Shown in pieces: positions 32,562-42,314 of a stretch of DNA of 64,000 nucleotides. The position numbers and the translations under genes are program-made. The DNA comes from Geothermovivens sp964644845. GTDB lineage: Bacteria > Zhuqueibacterota > Zhuqueibacteria > Oleimicrobiales > Geothermoviventaceae. The first letter of the stretch is position 1; each line of letters starts with the position of its first letter. Location of the stretch: positions 1 to 64,000 of the forward strand of contig CAZXXS010000038.1 in assembly GCA_964644845.1 (NCBI GenBank), given 5' to 3'. Below the pieces are notes generated by a model. That model ran no database searches. It was not told where the DNA came from and worked only from the letters and a program-made list of their open reading frames with translations.

Positions 32562-34067
32562 ATGTCGAGCAGAACCAGTCGCTGGCTTCTCAACCCGATC
32601 TCTTCAGCAGGGGTTCTGATCGCCGCAGTGGCGCTCATTGTCTTCATCGTGCTTTACCTTTTTCAGGCGATTGGCACGATTCAATCTCCTTATCTTGGCA
32701 TCATCCTTTTCATGGTCACACCCGCGTTCCTCATTTTCGGGCTTCTCCTGATTCCCCTTGGCGCCTACGTGACGCTTCGGCGCCAGCGCAAGTACGGCGA
32801 GTTTGGTGCCGCCTACCCCATCATCGATCTCAACGATCCGCGTCACCGCAAATACCTGGGCTACAGCTTCGTAGGCGTGGTGCTTTTCCTGTTGCTCTCG
32901 GCCGTTGGCAGCTACGAGACCTACCACTACACGGATTCTGTGGAGTTTTGCGGTAAGCTCTGCCACGAAATCATGAAACCCGAGTACACACTCTACTTGC
33001 AGTCACCCCACGCGCGCGTGCGCTGTGTGGACTGTCACGTCGGTGCCGGGGCCAACTGGTACGTCAAGAGTAAGCTCTCGGGCGCCTACCAGGTCTACGC
33101 CACGATCGCAAACGTTTACCCAAAACCTATTCCAACCCCAATTGAGAATCTGCGCCCTGCTCAGGAAACCTGCGAGCGGTGCCACTGGCCGCAACATTTT
33201 TTCGGCTCCCAACAGAAGCTCATTCACCATTTTCTACCGGATGAGCAAAACACCGAGTGGCAAATCAACCTACTCATCAAAACCGGTGGAGGTAGCCCGC
33301 ACACGAGCCTTACTTCGGGCATCCACTGGCACATGAACATCGCCAACAAGGTGGAGTACCTGGCCACAGACACAAAGCGGCAGGAGATCTCGTGGGTACG
33401 TTTCACAAACAAGCAAACAGGTCAGAGTCGTGTTTACGTTGACCAGAACAACCCGGTGACGCCGGAAACAGCCGACACCCTCGAAGTACGCACCATGGAC
33501 TGCATGGATTGCCACAACCGTCCCACACACATCTACCGTTCGCCGTCCAAGGTTGTCAACCTGGCCTTGGCCATGGGGCAACTGGACCGCACACTCCCGT
33601 ACCTGAAACGCGTTGCAACTGAGGCTCTCGGCGTCGAATACAGCTCTACCCCGTCCGCTCTGGATTCGATCGCGCTCCACGTGAGGCAGTTCTACGCCGA
33701 GCAGTACCCGGACTTGAGCCGCGAACGCAAGGCCGACATCGACAGCACCGTGGCCCGGCTTCAGCATTTGTACACGTTGAACTTCTTTCCCGAAATGCGC
33801 GCGCGGTGGGACAAGTACCCGGACAACGTTGGGCACCTGATCTACAAGGGCTGCTTCCGTTGCCACGACGGCAACCATCTGGATGAGCAGGGCAATGCCA
33901 TCCGCAACGACTGCACCGCCTGCCACACGATTCTGGCCCAGGGGCCTCCCGAGAACCTCGAGACGGCCACCTCGCTCCAGGGCCTTACTTTCCGGCATCC
34001 GGAAGACATCGGTGGAGCCTGGAAGGACATGCTCTGCTCGGACTGCCACACGGGTCTACTACCTTGA
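32562..34067 (+). CDS. Multihaem NapC/NirT-type cytochrome c (about seven haem sites)
   Basis: 501 residues. Two N-terminal helices and a third at ~110-130 lead to a NapC/NirT domain: EFCGKLCH (a CX3CH site rather than CXXCH), CVDCH, then CERCHWP, CMDCH. A C-terminal extension adds CFRCH, CTACH and CSDCH, giving six CXXCH plus the CX3CH. It is expected to take electrons from menaquinol and pass them to periplasmic partners. ATG 32562 has GGAGG five bases upstream; the open frame continues 271 codons further but without gene-like content. It is divergent from the DUF362/NapH-G genes. Confidence 0.9.
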   Translation: MSSRTSRWLLNPISSAGVLIAAVALIVFIVLYLFQAIGTIQSPYLGIILFMVTPAFLIFGLLLIPLGAYVTLRRQRKYGEFGAAYPIIDLNDPRHRKYLGYSFVGVVLFLLLSAVGSYETYHYTDSVEFCGKLCHEIMKPEYTLYLQSPHARVRCVDCHVGAGANWYVKSKLSGAYQVYATIANVYPKPIPTPIENLRPAQETCERCHWPQHFFGSQQKLIHHFLPDEQNTEWQINLLIKTGGGSPHTSLTSGIHWHMNIANKVEYLATDTKRQEISWVRFTNKQTGQSRVYVDQNNPVTPETADTLEVRTMDCMDCHNRPTHIYRSPSKVVNLALAMGQLDRTLPYLKRVATEALGVEYSSTPSALDSIALHVRQFYAEQYPDLSRERKADIDSTVARLQHLYTLNFFPEMRARWDKYPDNVGHLIYKGCFRCHDGNHLDEQGNAIRNDCTACHTILAQGPPENLETATSLQGLTFRHPEDIGGAWKDMLCSDCHTGLLP

Positions 34068-34134
34068 GCACGGCGGGAGCCGTGGTGTAGAAAGCGTTGA
34101 GTCCCCCAGGTCTGGTTTGCACAAAGGCCGGTCC

Positions 34135-34941
34135 TTACGGTCTGGCCTCACGGGTTGCACCTGGGGTCTGGCACGGACCGTAGATCCACACGTCGTCGTA
34201 GAGCGCTTCGGCAGGCAAACAGCCGTCGTCGCGCGGCCCCGCCCACTCCGCGACGTCTGAAGTCCACAAATTCATCATCAATTGAAGGGGGAGGTTCGGG
34301 ATTCTGCCCGTGTCAGCGTTTGTAAACACGAGCTCTCCGTCCACAAACCAGCGCACCCAGTCGCTACACCACTCGATGGCGTACTCGTGAAATGCTTCCG
34401 CAGCGTCAAAAGGTAAGTCGACAACCACGGGCTTCTTGTGGGCCGCATCCCCGGCGTTGTTGGGTGCGCCTTCCGGGCCGGAGTTGAAGTACGTGTTCAG
34501 GTGAATTTGCCTCGTGTTCTTGCCAAGAAACTCGATGTCAATCTCCTGCCAGGGATTGTAGCGGTAAAGGAAAAAGGACGACACCACGCTGCTTCCCCTG
34601 GCAGCCTTCATCTTGACGACAAATCGACCGTAGCGAAAGGCGCGGCGACTCCTCAGCTCGCCACCAGTGTACCTCCGGTCGAGCCACTGTTCTTTCTTCA
34701 GCAACAGGTGTAACAGACCTCCGACGACGGAAACATTGGCAGGGCGAAAACGAGCCGCATTGCCCCCGAAGGTATGCGAGGCTTTGGCCCAGAAAACCGT
34801 GTCCAGGTCGACGAAGGCTTCGTGTCGGAGCAGCGTCTGGTCAGCAACACCCGTCCACGGACGCCCCGTACAAGACGAGCTGACCAAGGCGCCCCAGAAA
34901 AGGGTAAGCCCTCCAACCAAACTGGCAAACCGGGTTGTCAC
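34135..34941 (-). CDS. GH16 family endo-beta-glucanase-like lipoprotein
   Basis: 268 residues from GTG 34941, which has GGAGG nine bases upstream and opens a lipoprotein-like signal (LVGGLTLFWGALVSSSC). The GH16 catalytic motif is EIDIEFLG (ExDxE with nucleophile and acid/base Glu); YTGGELRSRRAFRYGRFVVKMKA and WVRWFVDGEL are also typical of the lichenase/laminarinase type. It would hydrolyse beta-1,3/1,4-glucans outside the cell. No carbohydrate-binding module is attached. It is convergent with the cytochrome gene, 67 bases apart. Confidence 0.88.
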   Translation of the reverse strand: MTTRFASLVGGLTLFWGALVSSSCTGRPWTGVADQTLLRHEAFVDLDTVFWAKASHTFGGNAARFRPANVSVVGGLLHLLLKKEQWLDRRYTGGELRSRRAFRYGRFVVKMKAARGSSVVSSFFLYRYNPWQEIDIEFLGKNTRQIHLNTYFNSGPEGAPNNAGDAAHKKPVVVDLPFDAAEAFHEYAIEWCSDWVRWFVDGELVFTNADTGRIPNLPLQLMMNLWTSDVAEWAGPRDDGCLPAEALYDDVWIYGPCQTPGATREARP

Positions 34942-35105
34942 GCTGTCTTTCCTCCGGGTAGTTTCTGCGCCAAGAACCGAAAAAAGGGAAAATCTCAGCA
35001 GGACTTCTGCTCTCTGCACTGAGTCCCAACGGTTTGGACCGACCTCGGGCCCCAGCTGCACACTCCATCCACCGCCTCCGTGTGGTCTGGATTCCACCGT
35101 TGCGT

Positions 35106-36074
35106 TCACGACACATTCGACCGGAGAATCGTTAGCACCTCGGCCAGCGCGCTTTCGCCAGCCCGGACCCAGTGGATCCGCGGGTCCCGCCTGAACCAGG
35201 TGAGCTGGCGTTTGGCGTAGCGTCGCGAATTGCGTTTCACAAGCTCAACCGCCCGTTCCAGAGAGATTTTCCCCTGCAAATGTTCCACAACTTCACGGTA
35301 GCCAACCGTGCGCAGGGCGTTGAGGTCCGGCGAGAAACCGCGATCCAGCAGATTTTGCACTTCGTCTACGAGCCCCTGTGCGAACATTTGATCCACACGT
35401 GCGTCGATCCGCCTGTAGAGCTCCTCACGGTCGCGCTCCAGCCCAATCCAAATGCCCTCGAATGGTGCAGGACGCGGTTTCTCCTGAAAGAAAGTGCTCA
35501 TTGGTTTGCCCGAGATTTCGTAAACCTCCAGAGCGCGCACGATGCGCTGCTCGTCGTTCGGATGAACCCGCGCAGCCGCTTCCGGGTCAACGTGCCTCAG
35601 CTCCTCGTAAACCGACGCCAGGCCGTGCTTCCGGATGCGCTCGCGAATGCGTTCTTTGACCCCGGAGTCCGCAATCCGCGGCTCAAAAAGACCGTCGAAA
35701 AGCGCTCGCAGGTAAAAACCGCTTCCTCCAACCACAATTGGCAGACGCCCTTCGGCCAGCATTTGCCCGATCACGCTTCGCGCTTCTCGCTGGTACTCAC
35801 CAGCGCTGTAGTACGCGTCCGGATCCCTCACGTCCACGAAATGATGACGCACGCGAGCAAGCTCTTCCGGATTCGGTTTCGCGGTGCCAATTGTCATGTA
35901 CCGGTAAACCTGGCGCGAGTCCGCCGACACGATTTCCGCTTCGAGCGCCTCGGCCAGATCCAGCGACAGTGCCGTCTTGCCGACTGCCGTCGGTCCGACG
36001 ATCACCGGCACACGACGTGCACCGAGCAGCCGTCGGCGAAGTTCCGCAAGCTCCTTTCTTGAGAACGGAAACAT
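35106..36074 (-). CDS. miaA: tRNA dimethylallyltransferase MiaA
   Basis: 322 residues, full length. P-loop VGPTAVGKTALS, then SADSRQVYRYMTIGTAKP, the VVGGSGFYLRAL motif and C-terminal RYAKRQLTWFRRD. It transfers a dimethylallyl group to A37 of tRNAs reading UNN codons. It lies 18 bases after mutL, the usual mutL-miaA order. Confidence 0.96.
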   Translation of the reverse strand: MFPFSRKELAELRRRLLGARRVPVIVGPTAVGKTALSLDLAEALEAEIVSADSRQVYRYMTIGTAKPNPEELARVRHHFVDVRDPDAYYSAGEYQREARSVIGQMLAEGRLPIVVGGSGFYLRALFDGLFEPRIADSGVKERIRERIRKHGLASVYEELRHVDPEAAARVHPNDEQRIVRALEVYEISGKPMSTFFQEKPRPAPFEGIWIGLERDREELYRRIDARVDQMFAQGLVDEVQNLLDRGFSPDLNALRTVGYREVVEHLQGKISLERAVELVKRNSRRYAKRQLTWFRRDPRIHWVRAGESALAEVLTILRSNVS

Positions 36075-36092
36075 GTTCGGTAGGGAAAGCCC

Positions 36093-37880
36093 TCACTCGC
36101 GTCCGAAACGCCTGTCCAACTCCTCGAGCGAGATCTGAATCAAGATGGGCCGACCGTGCGGGCAGAAGTAGGGTTGTTCGCAGGCGAAGAGCTGGTCCAC
36201 GAGTGCGTTCATTTCCTCCAGCGTCAGCCGATCACCGGACTTGATCGCCGTCTTGCAGGCGTAGGATTTGGCCACGGAGTCCCGCACCTCCACGTTCGCC
36301 TGGCGCTCTTTGCCGTACTCGTCGATGATGCTAAGCAAGGCTTTGCCCGGGTTGCTGATCTTCTGGCCAGAGGGCACGCCCTCAATCACCACCGTTCGGG
36401 CGCCGAACACCCGAACCGAGAAACCGAGGCGTTCCAGAAACGGCTGAATTTCGAGGAAAAGCGAAAAGTCTTCGAGACTGAGCTCTACCGTTTCGGGGAA
36501 AAGCAGAACCTGCGTGGCCGGCGAGCGCTCACGCCCTTCGAAGCGCTTCAGAGCTTGTTCGTACAGGATGCGTTCGTGGGCTACGTGCTGGTCAATCACG
36601 ATCACACCGCTCCGAATCTCCGTGAAGATGTAGCGGTTGTGAACTTGCCACATTTCCACCCCGTGCACCGACTGACGCGTTTCCTCGGAGGGCGGATTTT
36701 CCGGGGCAACCTCAGCCGCAGGCTGAGCTCGGGGCGGGGCAACCACCTCCGCCCCACTTTCGTCTTCCCCGTACGAAAAAGGAAGCGTAAGTTGCACGGG
36801 CCGGGTTCGGGGGAAATTCACGGAGGGCACGGGTGCCGCATGTTCAACCGCCGCCGGCCGCGCCAGATCTGGCACGGCCATCTCCGAGGTCACGGCCCGG
36901 CGCACAGCGCCTCTGAGAAGGCGGTACACCAGCCCTTCATCCCAGAGTTTGACCTCGATCTTTGTGGGGTGCACGTTGACGTCGACATGCTCGGGGTCCA
37001 CATCCAGGAAAATGACGTACAACGGGAACATGCCTGCCGGCAACACCCCTTCGAAGGCGGAGCTAATGGCGTGCCCCAGCGAGCGGCTGACCACGAAGCG
37101 GCGGTTCACAAATAGGTACTGGTCGCCACGGCTCCGACGGAACGTGTCCGGCGTGCCGACAAACCCGGAAATCGTGAGCGCCGGGCTGATGTCCTCCACC
37201 GGGATCAGCTTGCCGCGGGTCTGGCCACCGAACACCTCTACGGCGCGTTCTTCTGCAGTAGCGGGCGCGTAGCGAAAGACTTCGCGGTCATCGTTTACCA
37301 GCCGGAAACGAACCTCCGGAAAAGCAAGCGCAAAACGGTTCATCACCGCCAGAATGTAGCGGTACTCCGTGCTGGTGGCACGCAGGAATTTTCGCCTGGC
37401 CGGGGTGTTGAAGAACAGATTCTTGACGGCCACCGACGTACCCGGATTGCCCCCGGTTTTGCCCTGCTCCACGATTTTTCCCGCTTCAAGACGCAGTAAC
37501 GTCCCTTCAATCTGACCTCGCGGCACCGTTCGCATTTCCACCCGGCTCACCGAGGCGATGCTGGCCAGAGCTTCGCCGCGAAAGCCCAAAGTTCGGACGC
37601 GCTGGAGGTCCGGGTAGTCCCGGATTTTGCTCGTAGCGTGGCGCTGAAAGGCCAGCACAGCGTCGGCCGGGCTCATGCCGACGCCGTTGTCGATCACCTG
37701 AATCAGGCTCTTGCCGCCGTCCCGAATGATGACCGTGATGTCGTCAGCGTCCGCGTCCAGAGCGTTCTCCACCAACTCCTTGACGACAGACGCCGGCCGC
37801 TCCACAACCTCGCCCGCAGCGATTTTGTTCGTCAGCGATTCCGGAAGGATGTTGATTTTCTGGTCCAAGTTTGTTGCCAC
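36093..37880 (-). CDS. mutL: DNA mismatch repair protein MutL (endonuclease type)
   Basis: 595 residues. The N-terminal GHKL ATPase is intact (IAAGEVVERPASVVKELVEN, DNGVGM, LGFRGEALASI). The C-terminal domain keeps the metal-dependent nicking motif DQHVAHERILYE (Val in place of the second Ala), ACKTAIK and CPHGRP, so it is the endonuclease-proficient kind found in bacteria without MutH. The frame opens at GTG 37880; a TTG four codons later (after GAGAGG) is an alternative start. MutS is not in the window. Confidence 0.95.
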   Translation of the reverse strand: MATNLDQKINILPESLTNKIAAGEVVERPASVVKELVENALDADADDITVIIRDGGKSLIQVIDNGVGMSPADAVLAFQRHATSKIRDYPDLQRVRTLGFRGEALASIASVSRVEMRTVPRGQIEGTLLRLEAGKIVEQGKTGGNPGTSVAVKNLFFNTPARRKFLRATSTEYRYILAVMNRFALAFPEVRFRLVNDDREVFRYAPATAEERAVEVFGGQTRGKLIPVEDISPALTISGFVGTPDTFRRSRGDQYLFVNRRFVVSRSLGHAISSAFEGVLPAGMFPLYVIFLDVDPEHVDVNVHPTKIEVKLWDEGLVYRLLRGAVRRAVTSEMAVPDLARPAAVEHAAPVPSVNFPRTRPVQLTLPFSYGEDESGAEVVAPPRAQPAAEVAPENPPSEETRQSVHGVEMWQVHNRYIFTEIRSGVIVIDQHVAHERILYEQALKRFEGRERSPATQVLLFPETVELSLEDFSLFLEIQPFLERLGFSVRVFGARTVVIEGVPSGQKISNPGKALLSIIDEYGKERQANVEVRDSVAKSYACKTAIKSGDRLTLEEMNALVDQLFACEQPYFCPHGRPILIQISLEELDRRFGRE

Positions 37881-38108
37881 CTCTCCGTGTCGTCAGCCAG
37901 TGCACCTCAAAGCGGGCCAGCGTCTTGCAACGCCACAAGTGAAGGGAAAGTTCGCCTCAACCTTCTCCCGTCCTCTGTTCCAGAACAACAACCGTTTTCC
38001 AAAACTGTGCGGGCTTCGGCGCCGGGCCCGGACTGCCATCCCCTTCCCTGCTGCACGCCACTGCACCAGTCTACCAGAAATCCACACCGACGTACCAGAC
38101 ACAGCGCG

Positions 38109-39065
38109 CTACTTCTGGCCGAGCGGGTACACGATTCTCTGAATCCTGGGTTCGTTGAGGTTGCTCTGTGTCACCACGTAGACCCCGGTATCCACCCGCT
38201 TGGGCACCTCTTTTCCGTGCAACACGTCCAGAGCGAATTTGACGCCCAGGTAGCCCATTTTGAACGGATCCTGCACGATCAACGCCTGGATGGTCCCGGC
38301 CTTAAGCGCTTCGATCTCGTTTGGTGCTGCGTCGAAAGCCACCAGCTTCACCTTGCCAGCCAGTCCGCGACTTTCCAGCGCCTGGGCCGCGCCAATGGCC
38401 CCGGCTTCGTTCGCAGCAAAGATCCCGGCCAGATCCGGGTGCGCCGTCAGGATATTTTCCGTCACAGCCATTCCGGTGGCCACGTCGCTCTGGGAGTACT
38501 GCACCGCCACCAGCTTCACGTTCGGATGGCTCTTCAGCCCCTCTTTGAAGCCCTGCTCACGTTGCATGCTGGTGGCCGCGCCGGGCACGAACGGGATCAG
38601 GGCCACTTTGCCGCGGTCTCCGATCAGCTTGCAGAGCACGTCCGCGGCTTTCCTGGCGGCAGCAACGTTGTCGGTGGCCACAAAGGACTTGGGGATGTCC
38701 GAATCCACACCCGAATCGATGGTAATCACCGGAATGCCGGCGGCAGCTGCCTTCTGCACCACAGGCACGAGCCCCTGCGCGTCGCAGGCAGCCATCACGA
38801 TGGCGTCCACCTGTTTGTTGATGTAGTCCTCAATGATGGCGATCTGTCCGGCCACGTCCGTCTCCTGCGACGGCCCCTTCCAAATGATCTCTGCGCCGAA
38901 TTCCCGGCCGGCCGAATCCGCCCCAGCCTTCACCGTCAGCCAAAAGCTGTGCACAAGACCTTTCGGAGAAACCAAAATGCGCGGCCTCTCGGCACCCTTG
39001 CGCCCGCAACCGGCGAGCAACACAAGTGTTGCTGCCAGTACTGCCAGGATCCTTGCGTTCTTCAT
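38109..39065 (-). CDS. Ribose-type sugar ABC transporter, substrate-binding lipoprotein
   Basis: 318 residues. Lipoprotein signal MKNARILAVLAATLVLLAGC, then the type I periplasmic binding fold of the RbsB family (LVHSFWLTVKAGADSAGREFGA, QVDAIVMAACDAQGLVPVV, PVITIDSGVDSD, IFAANEAGAIGAAQAL). The ligand cannot be read from sequence; pentoses or small glycosides are likely. ATG 39065 is preceded by GAGGGCGGG; the 92-codon longer frame has no coding character. The matching ATPase and permease lie beyond a GH31 gene, so the operon seems to be ATPase-permease-GH31-binding protein. Confidence 0.88.
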   Translation of the reverse strand: MKNARILAVLAATLVLLAGCGRKGAERPRILVSPKGLVHSFWLTVKAGADSAGREFGAEIIWKGPSQETDVAGQIAIIEDYINKQVDAIVMAACDAQGLVPVVQKAAAAGIPVITIDSGVDSDIPKSFVATDNVAAARKAADVLCKLIGDRGKVALIPFVPGAATSMQREQGFKEGLKSHPNVKLVAVQYSQSDVATGMAVTENILTAHPDLAGIFAANEAGAIGAAQALESRGLAGKVKLVAFDAAPNEIEALKAGTIQALIVQDPFKMGYLGVKFALDVLHGKEVPKRVDTGVYVVTQSNLNEPRIQRIVYPLGQK

Positions 39066-39386
39066 GTTCCCGCCCTCGATTTCGATTCTCCTACCGTCCC
39101 TCTGGGAAATGTTTTTTTCCGTCGAACTACACCCGGGCAACGTCTTTTCCGCCGCAACGGCAACGGTGTCCCGTCGAAAATTGGCCTCGCCGCGGGAACA
39201 GCCGGTGCCACCGCAGCGCCGTAAACCCTTCTCTACCTGCCGGGGGAATGCTCTTCCCGTGATTTTCCGAGGATAGCCCGTTCCGGTCGGCTCCGAGGTC
39301 AAACCTTCCACTGCGCGCTCCAGGCCCAACCCCTGCCTCAAGCTCCTGCCTTCCCCTCAGGGCGCGATCTTTCGTTCAGGCAGGTC
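39066..39386. other. Gap between the binding protein and GH31 genes
   Basis: 321 bases. Nothing but short GC-rich inverted repeats is seen. It could carry a separate promoter for the abundant binding protein, but no convincing -35/-10 is visible. Confidence 0.4.
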
Positions 39387-42002
39387 TCAGCGGCACTGCT
39401 CCAGCAGATCCAGGTACGGCCGGTAACGCGCGTCGGCCGCTGATGCGTCACGGACCATCCCAACCACTTTCCTCCAGGCTCCAGGGAACTGCCCAAGTTC
39501 CGCTTTCGCGTTTTCGGGATGCTGCTCCAAAATAAGTCCGAGCTGCGCCGTCCGCACAACGAGGTGGTTGCTGAAACGGGAGCGATCCCACGCATGCCCC
39601 GCCAGGAATTTCGCGAAAGTCATAAGCCGTTTCGTCTTGCCCTTCAGACCCGAGAGTGACATCTGCTCGGTGCTTGGGAGCACAACCTCCACCGTTACAC
39701 CTTTACGAACGTCGAAACGAGGTGTGTGCACCTGCACACCGAACTCGCTCCCGTTGTACGTCCAGTGTCCCCTGGTGTCGTAACGGCTGTGCGGCAGCCG
39801 CCGCCCGTCCACCGTTACTCTTTCAGGCGGTGGCGTCAGCAGAAAGCACACCACCACTTCGCGCTCGCTCGACATGCCAGGGAATTGCCCTTGTGTGGGC
39901 TCAACTACAAGCTTCAACTTTCCGCCTTCAGCCCTGTAGCGGATGGGGGTCTTGGCGTAAACGCCGCGCTTGTAGTTGTCGGTGTTACCCTCGTCCTCGT
40001 ACAAGACAGTTGAACCCGAGTCGCCAGGCACAACGAAGAGAATCAGTGAGTCAAGCCTGACGTCCTCCGCTCTCTGCAACGGTGGCTGCATTGGCAAAAT
40101 GGCTCCTTCGCGGGCGTAAACGGGGATCTCGTCAAGCGCGAAAGCGCGTTCCGCAACGCGGTCGCCGTCCAGAAGCGTGCCCGTAGCCCACTCGTACCAC
40201 CTGCCCGGCGGCAACCACACACGCTGGCGTGCGAACAGACTGTCTTCGCCCATCGGCTTGGTGACCGGGTTTACCAGCAGGTCGTCGCCGAAGTAGTACT
40301 CATTCTTGAAGGCGTAGGCTTCGCTACGCTTGGGGAACTCGTAGTACAACGGGTAGCAGATTGAAATCCCGGTCTCGTACGTCCTCCGGGCCTGACTGTA
40401 GATGTACGGAATCAGTGCGTGGCGAAGCAGAACAGCCTTCCGCATGGCGTCGTAGTAGGGCAAAGGGTAGGCCCAGAAACGGCGTTCGATCTTGGCGCTC
40501 TTGGTGGCGTGGGTCCGGAAAATGGGGCTGAAAGCCCCAAATTGCACCCAGCGCGTGTACAGTTCGGGCGGGCTGTCGCCGCGCATGTGGCCACCGATGT
40601 CGTGGCTCCAGTACCCGAAGCCCACGTTGGCTGCTGTCGCGGTGAAGTAGGGCTGGAAATCGAGTGAGCGCCAAGAGATCTTGGTGTCGCCGGAGAAACC
40701 GATTTGGTAGCGGTGATTTCCCAGTCCGCCGTAGCGGTGCAAGATCATCGGCCGGGCCTTTCCCTGCCGCTCCATGTCGGAAAAGAAAACGTAGTTCAGG
40801 TAAAACGTCGGGTTCACCCCAGGGATGCTGGTTGTGTTCCACTGTTGCCAGTCCAGCCACCAGAAGTCGACGCCCATCTTCTGCAACGGGTGTAGAACCA
40901 GGCGCATGTAGTTTTCGGCGAATTTCTTGTTCACGATGTCGAAGGGTACGTAACGTTTGCTGGCAGGGTCGATGCCCATCGCCCGAGCCATTTCCGGGTA
41001 AACTGCCTCGTGTGGCTGAATACCCGCAGCCGGGTGCAGGTTGAGGCACACCTTCAGCCCCTCGTCCTCAGTCCAGTCCAGGAAATCTTTGGGATCGGGA
41101 AAGTAGTTGCGGTCCCAGGTGTAGCCGGTCCAGCCAGCTGACTGGCCTGCCTGATCGCGCATCAGGTGGCCGTTCTTGAACCACTCTGGCAGGAAACGGA
41201 TGTGCCAGTCGATGTCCACAACCAGCACATCCAGCGGCACCTGGTGAGTCCTGTACTCGTTCACCAGCTCGCGGAATTCCGTGTCGGTGTACTCCCAGTA
41301 GCGCGACCACCAAATGCCAAAGGCAAAACGCGGCGGGATCGGGATTCGTCCTGCAATCTGGATGAAGTCGTGCAAGGCCTGCTTGTAATCGTACCCGTAT
41401 CCGAAGAAGTACCAGTCCTGAGCCTCCTTTTGGGGCCGCGGTTGCACCCACGGCCAATCCGTGTTGTCGAAAATCGGCCGCCTGCTGTCGTCGATCAGCA
41501 CCCAGCCGTCACGGGAAATCAGTCCCTCGCCCAAGTCGATCTTTTTGCCAGAGCCGAGGCGGCGGTCGCCGTCGTAACCATCCAACGTGCGCGCTGTGCC
41601 GTGCAGATTGCCGCGGTTCGGCATCCCCGGCTTCCATGTTTTCCAGTGACCGTCCATCAGAAAGTCCACTTGCAGATTGTCCGCCGTGAAGCGACCGCTG
41701 CCGAGCCGGTAAGCCAGGTGCAAGTTCGACGTCTCGATCCTCAGCCAGCCGTCCTTTTCGTCCACAGCGTAAGGTGGCACGGGCACCCGCCGATTCACGA
41801 AGACCAGCGTGGCGTGATCTTCAAAACTCCTGTCCGCGGACCATTCCATCCGGATCACGCGTGGTGTTAGTACTGTGAAGCGTACATCTCCCCGAACCAC
41901 AACCGCTTTCGGATTGGCTACGGGACTGATCTCCTGTGCCATGCTCGCTCCTGTGAGAAGTGCAGTCGCACTCACCGCCAGAAACAGCACTTTCGCCTTC
42001 AT
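39387..42002 (-). CDS. GH31 family glycosidase, secreted
   Basis: 871 residues: signal peptide ending GASMA-Q, N-terminal beta domain, (beta/alpha)8 barrel with the nucleophile region WWLDWQQW and acid/base region GYWSHDIGGHMRG, then DUF5110-type beta domains (VPGDSGSTVLYEDEGNTDNYKRG) and a ~100-residue C-terminal helical extension without assignment. GH31 includes alpha-glucosidases, alpha-xylosidases and others; the LDWQ variant makes substrate assignment unsafe. ATG 42002 has GAGGAAGACGAG upstream. Its place inside a sugar ABC operon suggests it releases the transported sugar. Confidence 0.88.
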   Translation of the reverse strand: MKAKVLFLAVSATALLTGASMAQEISPVANPKAVVVRGDVRFTVLTPRVIRMEWSADRSFEDHATLVFVNRRVPVPPYAVDEKDGWLRIETSNLHLAYRLGSGRFTADNLQVDFLMDGHWKTWKPGMPNRGNLHGTARTLDGYDGDRRLGSGKKIDLGEGLISRDGWVLIDDSRRPIFDNTDWPWVQPRPQKEAQDWYFFGYGYDYKQALHDFIQIAGRIPIPPRFAFGIWWSRYWEYTDTEFRELVNEYRTHQVPLDVLVVDIDWHIRFLPEWFKNGHLMRDQAGQSAGWTGYTWDRNYFPDPKDFLDWTEDEGLKVCLNLHPAAGIQPHEAVYPEMARAMGIDPASKRYVPFDIVNKKFAENYMRLVLHPLQKMGVDFWWLDWQQWNTTSIPGVNPTFYLNYVFFSDMERQGKARPMILHRYGGLGNHRYQIGFSGDTKISWRSLDFQPYFTATAANVGFGYWSHDIGGHMRGDSPPELYTRWVQFGAFSPIFRTHATKSAKIERRFWAYPLPYYDAMRKAVLLRHALIPYIYSQARRTYETGISICYPLYYEFPKRSEAYAFKNEYYFGDDLLVNPVTKPMGEDSLFARQRVWLPPGRWYEWATGTLLDGDRVAERAFALDEIPVYAREGAILPMQPPLQRAEDVRLDSLILFVVPGDSGSTVLYEDEGNTDNYKRGVYAKTPIRYRAEGGKLKLVVEPTQGQFPGMSSEREVVVCFLLTPPPERVTVDGRRLPHSRYDTRGHWTYNGSEFGVQVHTPRFDVRKGVTVEVVLPSTEQMSLSGLKGKTKRLMTFAKFLAGHAWDRSRFSNHLVVRTAQLGLILEQHPENAKAELGQFPGAWRKVVGMVRDASAADARYRPYLDLLEQCR

Positions 42003-42314
42003 CTCGTCTTCCTCACACGTGATTTTGAGCAGTCCTGCTCAACCTGCTGCGTCACTTTGTTTTCCCCTTTACCGGGAGTTTCTGGCAGGCTCTACGTGCA
42101 GGCGCTTTTGGTTCTCCGGCAACCGATGCCTCAATCCCGGTGCAGAGAGGAATCACCCGCCAGTACGTCCGTCACCTGGAAAAGGTGTGCACCGCGAACT
42201 CCTTTCTACACGGTCATCAACGGGTAAATTGCCGGATCCGATCCGGGCAGAGCATCGTGCGTTGCCGCCCCAGGAATTCACAAGACCTCGGCTGTTCGGG
42301 CACCGGACAGCGGG
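42003..42314. other. Gap between the permease and GH31 genes
   Basis: 312 bases on the same-strand run. It contains the small hairpin at 42232-42246. No gene seen; a promoter for GH31 may be here. Confidence 0.4.
42232..42246 (-). terminator. Weak terminator-like hairpin after the sugar permease
   Basis: CCGGAT-CCG-ATCCGG, 69 bases past the permease stop, is followed on the minus strand by CAATTTACC. The T content is poor. Confidence 0.3.

Noticed and set aside
34069..34084. CACGGC-GGGA-GCCGTG hairpin after the cytochrome gene as terminator
   Set aside because: Six-bp stem without T-run on either strand; not enough to call.
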